Shown here: positions 25,401 to 37,400 of the stretch, one piece after another
Layout of the letters: every line of letters begins with the position of its first letter
Position numbering within the stretch: position 1 is the stretch's first letter
Assembly (NCBI GenBank): GCA_013339895.1
Contig: JABACO010000003.1
Location: forward strand, 12,287,754-12,351,753
DNA length: 64,000 bases
Direction: 5' to 3'
Origin: Ephydatia muelleri
Lineage: Eukaryota > Porifera > Demospongiae > Spongillida > Spongillidae
The notes under the pieces: model-generated
Seen by the model: only the letters and a program-made list of their open reading frames with translations
Told to the model about the DNA's origin: nothing
Database searches by the model: none
Translations under genes and position numbers: made by a program

Positions 25401-28400
25401 GGAAGATCGTGGTTTAGATGTGGTACCAACGATTTTCCTTTCCCTTTCCAGGCAAGATAGCTTAAGGGATTGCACTTCACCATAACCAGAGCTAGGCACA
25501 ATAATATTGTTATTGTATTGGTTGTACTGATATTCAGCAATAAATATTCCATTACAACAATACAATATATTGCAATACTCCATTATAACAATACAATATA
25601 TTGTAATATTCCATTGTAACAATACAATATATTGCAATATTCCATTGTAACAATACAATATATTGCAATATTCCATTATAACAATACAATATATTGCAAT
25701 ACAATATTGCAATGTTTTAAACCACCATGCAGGTCCCATCATTCTATGCATTTCACTAGCATCTTACACATTGTGCAGTACCTGCTCTAAAAATGCATGC
25801 TTTACACAATCAAATTGAATTAATACAATATTATTATTATAATTTTAATAGTATAACAATTCACTATATATAGCGTCTCACACAATGACACATATTAAAA
25901 GCATAATGCATGAGTCTTAATGGCGCGATGACTAACATGACTTCACCAGTCCACTTCATATTCTTCTTCTTCCTCTTCATTCTCTTTTTCTGACTCCTTT
26001 TCATTAACTACCAATGCAGTGAGAGCCAAATTCCACAACGATCTGTTCTGGTTAAGAAAGAGTAGTGCCTCCAAGGTTCTGGGTTGGAGACTTTTTGCCA
26101 TTGAGAAAAGTCTCTCCAGAGACTTCACATGATGTAGGAAGCAAAAAACGAGTGTTGATGTACTTGCTGCATTCTTTTTTCTCTTCGACCCGCCCCGCTG
26201 TCGCTTCAGAGCTCTATCAGCAAAAGACAACTGAGCATCTTCGTCCACCGCAGTTTCTCCCGATTCGGCATGAGATGCAGCGGGTAGCAGCAACTGCTCG
26301 ACGGCTCGTTTCTCGTGAATTGAGAGAGTGCTTTCCTTGTTGGCTTGAATCTTAATAACGGCCGTTTCCAGATCTTTGCTATGGATTATATCAGCATCAT
26401 GGCCAAGATAGTGGTTGAAGGCAAACTCTGGATAGGAATCAATGATGGACCTGAACAAAACATCGGATTCTTTCATGGTCATGTCATGATGCTGTAGTGC
26501 TGTTGTCACAGACTTGAAATCTTCTAGTGTTTGCTTTCGAGCACGAATGTTACGTTTCTGCGCAGGTGTGGGAACAAGGTCCATTATTTCACTGTCTGCT
26601 TCATCGATATTTGGAAGAAGTCCTTCAAAGCGCTGAAACATATCTGGCACACCAGTCCACCGGGTGACATTTCGCTTGACTGGACGCAGGGGTGTCATCA
26701 AGCGCAATCTACCGGACTGTTTAAGTGTGGATAACTTCGATATCAACTTCCCAATCAGCTCCAATTCAGCAGCAAGGAATTCGCTTATGTATGCCTCAAC
26801 TGCCAAATTAAAACGGTGACTGCGGCAACCTAAAAGTGGCACACCAAGAAGATCCGCTGTAGCCTTGTTGGTGGAGCAGTTGTCTCCTATCAAACAGAAA
26901 AGAAGTTCAAGTGATAAGGAATACCACTCAAGTGTCGATTTGATGAAATTCACATGATTCTCAGCTGTAAAATTTGTTTCATCAAGTAGAGGTGCAAAGG
27001 CCAACAGATGAATTTCAGGATCAGCAGCATACTCCTTGCCAGGGTGGACGACAAAAAGGCCAATAAAGTGTGTTGAATTCTCCGACCAGCCATCAAACAC
27101 AAGAGCGTAAGAGGGAGCAGTAGAGACCTTGACAGACACCTTTTATTCCACCGCCTCCACCAGCTTGAACATATATTTCTTTAGAGTTTTGACAGAGATC
27201 GGTTGCAGTTTTGTATTGCTTCGTGTGAGATCTTTTTCACAAAAGATCAATTCGAGCTCTCCCATGACAATCCATTCCAGCCATTTGAATATATTGGTTG
27301 ATCGACTATCTAGCATGTATTCCAAAGTGGTCTGTCCAGATAGTGAGGTGCCTGGTGAGGTGATGACGCTGGCTGTTTCGGATTCAGATTTGCCGTCGTC
27401 CCCCGCACAATCTGCTTCTTGTCTAGATAATTGGGATGTTTCTGCTTGATGTGAGATATCAGATTTGTATAGCCAAGCTTAACGTTTTGCTTGCGAACAG
27501 TTCCGCAAGTACATTTCCATGCATTGGTTTCAGAATGAACGGGACTCTTCCCATAATAGAGTTGGCAGACCTTCTTGTTGTCGTGCGAGATTGTACATGT
27601 AGGACCTTGATGACTCGAACAAGGCTGACTTGAACTCGACATGTTGGCGCGGAGTCAGTTGGCGATCTCAGATCTCGAGACAAAGCACGCGGATGTTAAC
27701 CCTTCAACTGCATCTAATTAATTATTCAAAAGTCACGTTTGCGGAGTGATTTTGAATCAATTTGAAGTTTATATGCGCTCGGAGGTATATCTCTATCGCA
27801 ACGCGTCCGATGGTGGTGATTTTCTCAAATTGAGTCGAAAAGTGCTTACACTACGCCCGTTTTTGTCTGGAACTCTTTTCCGTGCGTATTGGTCCATTTT
27901 CGAGTATCGTATGGCCGGCCTCACGTATCTTAGCGGTGGCTATGTTCACTTTCTCGACGTCCTGACTTCTCTTTAGTTTGGTAAGCGCTCTCAGTGTCAC
28001 TATGAATGGTTAGTATTATATATTTTTGCTTTTTTCCAGCCGTTTCATGACTACCAGCTTCTTGAAAAGTGGGCGGTGTTGTGGTGCGTGTCGTTTGAAA
28101 CATTTTGAAATTTATTTACCACAGCCCTACTGCACAATACAAGATTGATGTGGTTTGACACGTATATATATGAGACTAAGTTCAGTCTGATTAAACACCT
28201 TTTTGTCAACCAATACAATACAATATATTGTTATTGCTAACTACTACAATACAATATATTGGTATTGTTAACTACTACTACAATACAATATATTGGTATT
28301 GTTAACTACTACAATACAATATATTGGTATTGTTAACTACTACAATACAATATATTGTAGACAATATATTGCAATATATTGTATGAACAATATATTTTTG

Positions 28401-31400
28401 CGTAGGGCTGACCATAACACGTACTAATTTGTCCGCTACAGTCGGGACGACGCGCGCTAAAGATGAACTAGTACTCTGCGAAGGCTCCATAACATGACAC
28501 AATGACCGTGACAGCTGTTTCAAATGTAAACTAATTAATAATTGAGCTCTATGGATAGCATACACTATTATACATGGATAGTGATAATATCGCATACTAA
28601 TCACATTAGTGAGTGCGTGTAAATAGACATCCTATTCAGATCGTTCGGACACCAACCCCCTCCCCTATTCGGCAGCCGTGTCGAGCCTTCTGATACTGCT
28701 CAAGCCTAAACATTATTACCATTTCTAAATTGTTCCTGAGGGTATTTGTACTGCAATAACCTTTTTTTCCATAACTAACTCACATTCAACTTGCACATCT
28801 TTGTCAGCGTATTGTGAATTTGTCAAGTTAAGGCCCAGTAGCATTTGGTTTGAGGAAGTATTTTCAAGAACAGATACCATTGTCTATGATAGAGTACTGT
28901 ATCTCACTCACTTCATCACCTTTGATCCTTATTGTCATCAACGAAACGTGGTATTGCAATACAATGTGGTTGGTCCCAACTATCAGTTTCATTCATGATT
29001 ATGCCAGTGCTGGTCCTATAAGGATAGAAACCCCTGATGACACTGTTTGTATAAAAAAAAATTCTAACATAGAAAAATAGGTAATATTGATTACAGGAGC
29101 AACTATAAGCTGCTGTAACTCAAGGACCTGATTTGTACATGTTTAATGCACAAGTCTATAGTGAACTCTTGCTCTAGAGTGTACGTAACTTAGCTCACCA
29201 GGCTTTTCTCTGTGTTTTACCATACTTCATCCTAGATATTCCTCTAAACACCCCTCATGTGATTTATATGCTAGCTCTCACCCAGAGCAAATACCATTTC
29301 ATTATGCTCATTCTAGCCACAATGTGAGAGGAACCCTCCCTATACTACTATAAGCCACATTAATGGCCATTAATGTAACTATATTGGAACATTTCAGACT
29401 AGACGTTCAATGGCTGCTTCAGAGAGTTCAGCATAATCTAACCTCCCATCCTTGGGTTGCAAGCAAGAGAAGCACATCAGATAGCAAGGGTGTGTACTGA
29501 TCTCTGAACCTATGTGCTATGATAGAGTCTTGTGCACTTTTAGGAAGGTAATAGCTTCATCACACCTAGAAAGCTCCACATCTTGATATGTGTAACTTGA
29601 CGTCAATCTGGACACGACTGTATTAACTATTGGAAGGCTTTCAAAGGTTGCAAATTTAACTCAATGGCTTTAGTTGCTCTTAAGATTGCCTCGATAGCAG
29701 CGACAATACAAAGCTCATCATTCTGTAATTACTTGCAGAGAGTCGCAAATGTGTACAATATATCTGATGGAACAGTGCACACCCGATGATTATTTTTGTA
29801 TCTCTCCACTGCGTTACATAACACTTGAGCTTCTGCTTGTCTGTTGATTTCACTGAAGGGTCTTCAATAAGTGCTACCAAGTGATGAGTGTTCATGTGAA
29901 ATGTCAGAATTGTAAGACCTGAAAATGCCTTTCCACATTGCTCACACTGCCCCAGCCCCATACCAGTCCACTAACCTGCCAATTGCTGCTACTTTGTGAC
30001 TCACCCATCTTGTTCCACAGGCCCACAATGGTCGGTTTACACCCTTTGTTAGACAAGTCACCTAGTTCAAGACATGATCTGAGAGCTGTTATGATGTCAT
30101 CAATTTCATTGCACTTCTTGGGAGATTTTTCATACAGGTAATACATCCGTATAAGCATCTCATCAATCTTTGTAAAGAGAGTGCCTTTGAGAGCGTTTGC
30201 AATGGCCAATTCAAGGTGGTAAACAAAGCACCAGAAGACTAAAGGTGGCTGGGTGCACACGGAGTACGTAACTTTACACAGTGTACTTAGAAAATTTACG
30301 CAACGGAACGTAACGCAAGGGCTGCAATTCACACACACCAAAAATGATACGTAAAAATAGAAAAAAAATTGGCGTGAACAGCATGGACGCTCGACGTTCT
30401 CGAAAGCTGCTATTGCTATTATTGCTAAGGAGGCAAAAATCAAGAAGGCTTCGGAGGAAATGGGTTAGAAAAATCAATATTGAAAGGCTGATAAAGGGTG
30501 AATATCACTCTCTAATAGCTGAAATGAGAATGTTTGACACTGAAAGTTTTTTTAAATACTTCAGAATGACACCGTCAAGGTTTGATCACCTGCTTAGTTT
30601 GATAGGCACAGCGCTTTATCGAAAACGTACTGTTATGCGATCGCCTGTATCACCTGGTGAAAGGCTAGCAGTTACTTTGAGATTTCTGGCTACAGGAGAC
30701 TCAATGAAAACCATAGCCTTCAGCTATCGTTTAGGGCATTCAACAGTGTGTAAAATTATAGATGATACATGTGAGGCAATTTGGAATGCTCTGGCTGTTG
30801 ATTATCTCCGACCTTCACTTTCAGAAGCTACAATAAGTGGCCCTGAGCCATGGGTGGCCTTAATCTGTGTTCACTTTATCACCTCAGTCCTACTGCATAC
30901 ATATCATCTCCAGCCACATCAGTGACTTTAAAGGAGTACCCTCGCTTCCTTTTGTGACATTACATACTATTTTCTAAACAATTGTTCTCTAAACAGCAAG
31001 TTCATACCTCTAAGTTTACATTTTGACATGTTTACTTTCAAAGATACAAGCAAATAAAGTCTTGCATCATTGCGCATCACTTGAATCCATGCCATTGTTA
31101 TTGCTGAAATACTTAGAATAACATATTGCGGTACAACCGTACTAATTTGAATCTACATGCAAACAGTTCACATCGAAGATACCAGCAGTAGTTACAGTGC
31201 TCAGCAATAGTGATATCAAAGCAGTCAAGACTTCTTCAACTGCATCTGTTTGTTCTTGTGTTCAGTGTATCCTGCAAGCTACTTAGAGTGAGTGTCAGCA
31301 CAGAATAGAGTTGAAGGATGTGAGACGTTTATTACATGCTCCTGACAGGTGTTAGCTGTCCATCCAGGTTTTGCCTAAACTTTGCTGGTAATTGTACTAT

Positions 31401-34400
31401 TGTTAGAACCTTGCACTAAGTTCATTTTCGTTGATGGATAGTGTGATTGCAAGAGACTGAGCACATCAGTACACAATCGTACATCGAAAAATCTTGCAAC
31501 TTTGCTAAAAAGATAATAATTAATATTATGGATTTGCCTTGCTTATTGCTGCACTGGAGCATCCATTAACCACCCATATTTGCAAACTGCATTAAAAAAT
31601 TAAAACTATTTGTAATCATTGGATCATTTAAGTGATGCTTATGCTGTATGACTATAAAAGTTAAATAACTCACAAAACATGCATGTACAAATTAACTAGA
31701 CTACTAATGGCCCCAATAGCAGCCAAACACTATAACAGTATTGATGTACCTGGCATAAATGGATTGTACTATCTTTTTTCTTTACTGAACCAGATTGATA
31801 TTGAAATGTCATTTATTGATGAAGAAGGGATTATGGGACTGATTGAACAACTTCTTATGCATGTCCTGTCAGCAGCTGGAGTGGATAAAAAGCCTGTTAT
31901 TCCATTCCCAAGGATGACTTATTCCTCTGCACTTTCACAGGTATGTCGTACTCAATAAATAAATATCCTGTTTAAGTTTTATTAATTTAATTTGTTACTA
32001 AATTCAAACCATTCATTCAGGATTAAGTGACCACAAATATTTAAGTTACTATTGCCAATAACACTTTTGTTACTTGGCTACAAGTATAACATTAAATTCC
32101 ACTGCCGATTTATTAATGGTCAAACATTTGACAATCGGACACTTGATTATGAGTAATTTTGTACATTTACATTAATCACTAATGAAACATTATAGCTTAT
32201 ATAAATTTCTTTCTATACAAGCTAGTTACAAATGACCATATCCACTAATAACTGAATGTGTATCGAATTTGTAGATCAGTTGTATGCATTTTTGTAGTGT
32301 GTGATTGATTATTAATTTATTGACATACATTTATGGTGATTTTGTTTATGTCATAATTTCTCTTCCACTCTTCCACTTATTGGTACGTAATATAATAATT
32401 GCAAGTTACTGTACATATACTTACCTCAGCTGAATTCAGTTTAGAATACATTTAATTTTCCTTGATTGTGGAACACCCTGTAGTAGTTAAAACGTTTGCT
32501 TAATATCAGGTGAAAGGGACATTTCCAGGATGATTTATCATTTCTTTGTGTCATTTTAACTACAATTTCCAATCGTTTAGTCCTGTATACCTGCTTCTCT
32601 ATTATGTATATGTAGGCAATGTAATACAGTATTTCAATTACTGCATCAGTTGTATCTGTCTTCAAACTCGCTTCATATTGTGCAGTGAACAGTTGTTTAG
32701 TCTTAATTTATGTCAACCACTTGATATGAGGGTGTAAATTTATCGTTCGTATACATTCTGGATTACAAATTAGTATTTGTAATCTAGAATGTATACATCT
32801 ACAGTATCAGCTACATACAGTATGGCTGATTAATCTATATTTGCATATTCATTTTCAATACAGTATGGATCAGACAAACCTGATACAAGATACGATATGA
32901 AGGTATGTTACAGTACCATCATAATGTACAGGTACATGTAGTTATTTTTTCACTTGCAGATACATCAAACTTCACAGTTTGGTATCAGAGGGTTTAAGGT
33001 TTCAAATTGGAAGGTAAATATGCAGCAATGATGCGTATTGTGTTTGCTTATATTTGCATAGAGGTTTTGTTGTACTACATGTATTAGTTTAGTATGATGC
33101 AAAATTGTGTAATGTAGTTTCGTATTGTTAACACGCGGTCCATGAAAGAATGATATAAAAAACTATCCAAAAGTGTGAAAAGTTGTCGCTAATAGGCTTA
33201 GTCATAATGTGTTTATTAAATACGTTAGAGCTACCCTTTGAAAGAAAGTATTCGGGTTTATTAAGTTCTTATATGCCAATTTTGAGGCACAATATGATGC
33301 CAAATGGAGCAGGGCAAGCGGTTTGCTCAAAAGTGTACACTTTTTTCTTCTGCGTTCTCACAGGCCACCAATACTACTCTATTGTAGTTTCCCATATCTA
33401 AAACAAAAATCTGTTGCATTCGCACTATAAATGACTCTGGAACTCATAAAACCCCTAGGTAAAGCTGTGGTTGTAGTTCCCAGACTGCTCAAAATGACCC
33501 CGCCTTGATGAATATTTCATTTTGTAAATTGCCCTACATAGCGGTAGTATATGTACGTACGTATACGTGCTTAGGCATTTATTCCTGCCACTATTATCAC
33601 TCACCTCTGACCTACCGCGTTTCTTAGGTACATGTAGCTGATTCTTGTTTTAACCAATGTTTTGGTATACTGCACGTACTTGTGCAAGGGGGAGAGAACC
33701 TGACCCATTTGAATGCTAAAAATGTACCTTAAAGAGCACCTTCAAATGGGTCAGGTTCTCTCCCCCTTGCACAAGTACGTGCAATATACCAAAACATTGG
33801 TTAGAACAAGAATGGGCTATTCCATAAAATAATTGTACACCCCTACTGATGACCAAAAAAGTTGTCCAGAGGGGGTCCAATGGTAATGTCCTAGGGGGAT
33901 GTTCTATTGCAGTGAGATGTGTCCAGAGGGGGGTCCAATGGTAATGTCCTGGGGGATGCTCTATTGCAGTGAGATGTGTCCAGAGGGGGTCCAATGGTCT
34001 ATTGCAGTGAGATGTGTCCAGAGGGGGGTCCAATGGCAATTATGGCAATGTCCTAGGGGTGTCGCACAGTGAGATGTGTCCGGATGGGTTTCAAAGGTAA
34101 TGCTCTAGGGGGTATCCGACATCAGAATGTGTCCAGAGGGGGTTCAATGGCAATGTCCTAGGGGGGGTGTCCTACATCGAGATGTGCCCAGAGGGGGTTC
34201 AATGGTAATGTCCTAAGGGGGTGTTCTACATTAGGTTGTGTCCAGAGGGGGTTCAATGGCAATGTACAGGGAAGTGTGTCCAGAGGGGGTCCAAAATAAA
34301 TGTCCTGGGGGGGTATGGTGTAGAGGCTTTATGTCCTGGGGGGATACCTTGATATTAGTCATCAGTAGGGGTGTACAATTATATTATGGAATAGCCCAAT

Positions 34401-37400
34401 CAGCTACCTAAGAAACGCGGTAGGTCAGAGGTGAGTGATAATAGTGGCAGGAATAAATGCCAGAAGATTGCAAGATCCTTTTCAGACATACACTGGCAGA
34501 CAGGCTACCACATCAATAACTTTGTCTACAAGTTCAAAATTGTCTGTATGAAAGTTCACTTTAATGTAGTCGATACAAGATCGAGCACATTGTTTCTTTC
34601 CTCCACCAGTTATATTCCTGGTGATGTCATAAAAGAGAGACTCCTTCATGTGTGAAACATCTGGCCATCTGGTGTTGTGTTAAGCTATACATACTCTTTG
34701 AACATTCCCTGCACATCATTTTTTAGCACAAGTGACTTCATTGAATCAACTGTTCCAAGTCTTTCCATTTATTTGACAGAAAGGGCCTCATTTTGGATAA
34801 CCATGCAAGACGAGATACATGTTTTGATGAGTATACAGTGTCAACTGCCAGTTGGATAACTTCTTTAGCTATTCGTTGATGAGTCACTATAAAGAGAGTG
34901 AGCTGAATTCAGCATCCACTTTTACCTGAAACATTGCACGTCTAGTTGTTGCCTGTGTAAGCTTTCTCCCAGAATCAGACAACATCTTTTCAACATAAGC
35001 GATGACATTTCATTGCCATGATGTCGTCTGTGCTTGCTGATAATGTGTAGCCTACTGTTCCTGCTCTTGGTGATATCGATCCAGCGTCTGACGGTACAGT
35101 AACGAGCTGTTCGACCTCACTAATAACTGGCTCCACAAACTCATAATCCGGGATTTTGAACTAGGCCGGGCATTTCGAGTCACGTTGACCCTGATGGGTT
35201 CAATGTCACGCAGGATGTTCCTGGGACGATCCTTAGGCTTCACACATTTGCAACATGAACTGCATATCCCGGAATTGCACCTTTTACACATACTAAAGTG
35301 CAAGCATGTAGTTTTACAGCTAGGGGCATGTTCAATTCAGTCATCACTACGTCCGTCATCATACAATGTAGATGTCTGGATGTTTTCTACACACATAACG
35401 ATCGTATTTTCGGGCTGTGAGGTCGAAGGACAGTGTAGGAAACGACACACGATTGCACATAGAATGATATGTATGAAATGAAAAGCTTATAAACAGACTA
35501 TCAAGGCTATAAGATTCGCCATTAAAAAGTGTACATTTGACCGCGAAAATCGTAGGAGTCGATTAGGTCTTCTAGCATCTGTAGAGCGTTTGACTCACGA
35601 TTCTTGACTCATGATTCTTGCAAACCCCTACCTGTGATTAAGGTACGACAAGAAATCGATTATTGGGTTTAAAAAAACACCAGCGACAACTTTTTGTATA
35701 GTGCAGTTCACACTTTGTTGTATCATTCTTTCATGGACCGCGTGTTAAAAACAAGTGCAGTGACCTTGTATTTTTCTTTATCTTCCAATTTGACTGTTTA
35801 GCATACATGAATATAGGCTTTATCTAATTTTATGTGAGGGTTGCTTGCATTGTAATCATTTTTACTGATGCTTTTGTCCTACAGTCAGCTTTGTCTCTCT
35901 TGTCAAAGACTGATAGAAAGCTACTGGATGATTCATTGAATTTGAGAAGTGATAGAGTGCAATTCTTTCTTGTTCACAATGAGGTACATTTTTGACACTA
36001 TTAGCATGCAGTCATTTATATGCCAGTCCAGTTCAAATTAGAATGGATTGTAACTAAAAACACAGCATATTTATGTATAGCTACATGGTGATTAAATTTG
36101 TGACAGGTGCTCTGTTTGGTTTTTTATATGACCAATGCATCATGCTCTGTGCTAATATTTTAATCAAAATCTTATTTAATGAGAACGTATATTGGGATGT
36201 CGGGGGTTGACTGGTGTGCAAAGTAAGGAAACGAGGTTGATATTTGGTTGGCAGTTGAAGGTTGTGACTTGGGGTTATATGATAAAACGGTTTATATAGA
36301 CCCCATTGCCCGACTGCCTATATAGGAATTGCATCCACATTCTGAGGCGCTATGTGAAGGATGGGGGGACCTATGACATGGCTATCGTACTCGGACCTAT
36401 ATGACATGGCTATCGTACTCGGACCTATATGACATGGCTATCGTACTCAGTAACAACTACAAATAGCGTGTGATACATGTATGCATGTAGGTGTTAACTA
36501 ATTGCATTATGCATGAGAGCCTGCTACCTGGACGGCTCCTATTCAACGTGTTCCCTGCTGCTTGACTGGCTCGGCCTTAGCAAGATCATATGACCCTTTT
36601 TGTTCTTTGTACTATTCCAGCTACATGTATGTAATGTCCTATATTCTGTATGCAAGTGAGCCTGATTTTTGGTACTTATTAACCATTAACAATACGGAAT
36701 TTTTTCTTGCAGATTTATTTGCTACAAGGAGGCACTAAAATAATGATAAACAAAAAAATACATTGTACCCTACTCAAAATGTCAGGTCCTAACCCACTAT
36801 GTCACCGCAACTTAAAGCAAAGGGCTAACCAAGCAGCAACATCTGCATGGAAAGCTCTTTGTGCTAAAAGATCTCCTAAAGGAACCCTTGAGCTGGCATA
36901 ATGATGCGGTCTGTAGAAGGAGCTAGCAAATTAAAGGTCACTACAAAGAGAAGAAAAGCAGTTTCATTCTTGCAAAGTGCAACTAAGGAGTTGCATTCGT
37001 GCCAAATCCTGCCGATAAAGATGCAAGAATACTTTCTTACTGATATACTACATAGAATTTGTAGGTGGTGAGTCTCTTATGCGAGCTCGAAACAAAGTTA
37101 GTGCTGGATTCAAGATCGGCTCAAACTAGGAGCAAGCGTGAATATGGTTATTTGACCATGCAGCATTTATAGAATTACATCAATGATGATCCAGATGTTG
37201 TGTCACCAGAACTGCTAGATGTGCATGAAGCTAGGTACTATTCATGTCAGGTGTCATGGATGACATGACACTTCCACAAACTGGGTTATAAGTGGGCTGA
37301 TTTATCTAAAGCTCCAATTTGCGATGGGCATAAAGACCCTGATGTAGTTGCCTACCATAATGAATGGATCCAGAAAATGTTGTTGTACAGTCTTGTCTGC

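Larger units (their letters stand above)
25487..28410 (-). mobile_element. hAT transposon 3, perfect 8-bp target duplication
   Basis: It starts CAGAGCTAGGCACAATAATA at 25487 and its inverse ends at 28410 (CAGCCCTACGCAAAAATATA read from the right). The perfect 8-bp duplication ACCATAAC lies at 25479-25486 and 28411-28418. Length 2924 bp. Both ends carry arrays of the palindrome-like CAATACAATATATTG. It is inserted near the 5' end of hAT 2. Confidence 0.95.
16254..28490 (-). mobile_element. hAT transposon 2, old, carrying three later insertions
   Basis: The body of this element survives in four blocks: 16254-17820, 22389-22589, 25370-25486 and 28411 to about 28490. They are separated by an LTR element (17821-22388), a piggyBac (22590-25369) and a hAT (25487-28410). 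At the first two insertion sites the hAT reading frame continues across once one copy of the target duplication is removed ([14 protein letters not shown] at [17 protein letters not shown] at TATA). Coding begins with a CGGBP1-like finger (YVFCLCF ... HIQSMKH). The end contains the hATC domain. Its own terminal repeats were not resolved. Antisense to DARS2. Confidence 0.82.
33574..34461. repeat. Inverted repeat A (about 65 bp arms) around later insertions
   Basis: Arm 33574-33643 (GGCATTTATTCCTGCCACTA...) is matched in reverse complement by 34398-34461, apart from a 6-bp CATGTA insertion in the left arm. Foldback B and MITE C occupy the centre. Confidence 0.88.
33132..35744. mobile_element. 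TTAA-bounded transposon (piggyBac-like ends) with nested inverted repeats
   Basis: Identical 24-bp ends (CACGCGGTCCATGAAAGAAT...) in inverted orientation directly abut TTAA at 33128-33131 and 35745-35748, the piggyBac-type target. TIR similarity goes on weakly for another 40-60 bp (AAGTGTGAA ... AAGTTGTCGCT). No piggyBac transposase is present. The right half (34460-35480) has short minus-strand coding-like pieces ([40 protein letters not shown]) of a family I cannot name. The left half holds foldback B and MITE C at the centre of a larger inverted repeat A. Confidence 0.75.

Noticed and set aside
29880-29950. Apparently perfect C2H2 zinc finger ([20 protein letters not shown]) on the minus strand
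   Set aside because: It lies where a ZNF862-like hAT should read W..HK..AM.R...F..Y..HL, and a neighbouring frame gives that better. The finger pattern is probably a chance product of frame shift in a decayed transposase.
36199-36480. Tandem CATGGCTATCGTACTC repeats considered as CRISPR-like
   Set aside because: Contiguous units without spacers in an animal intron: a simple tandem repeat.
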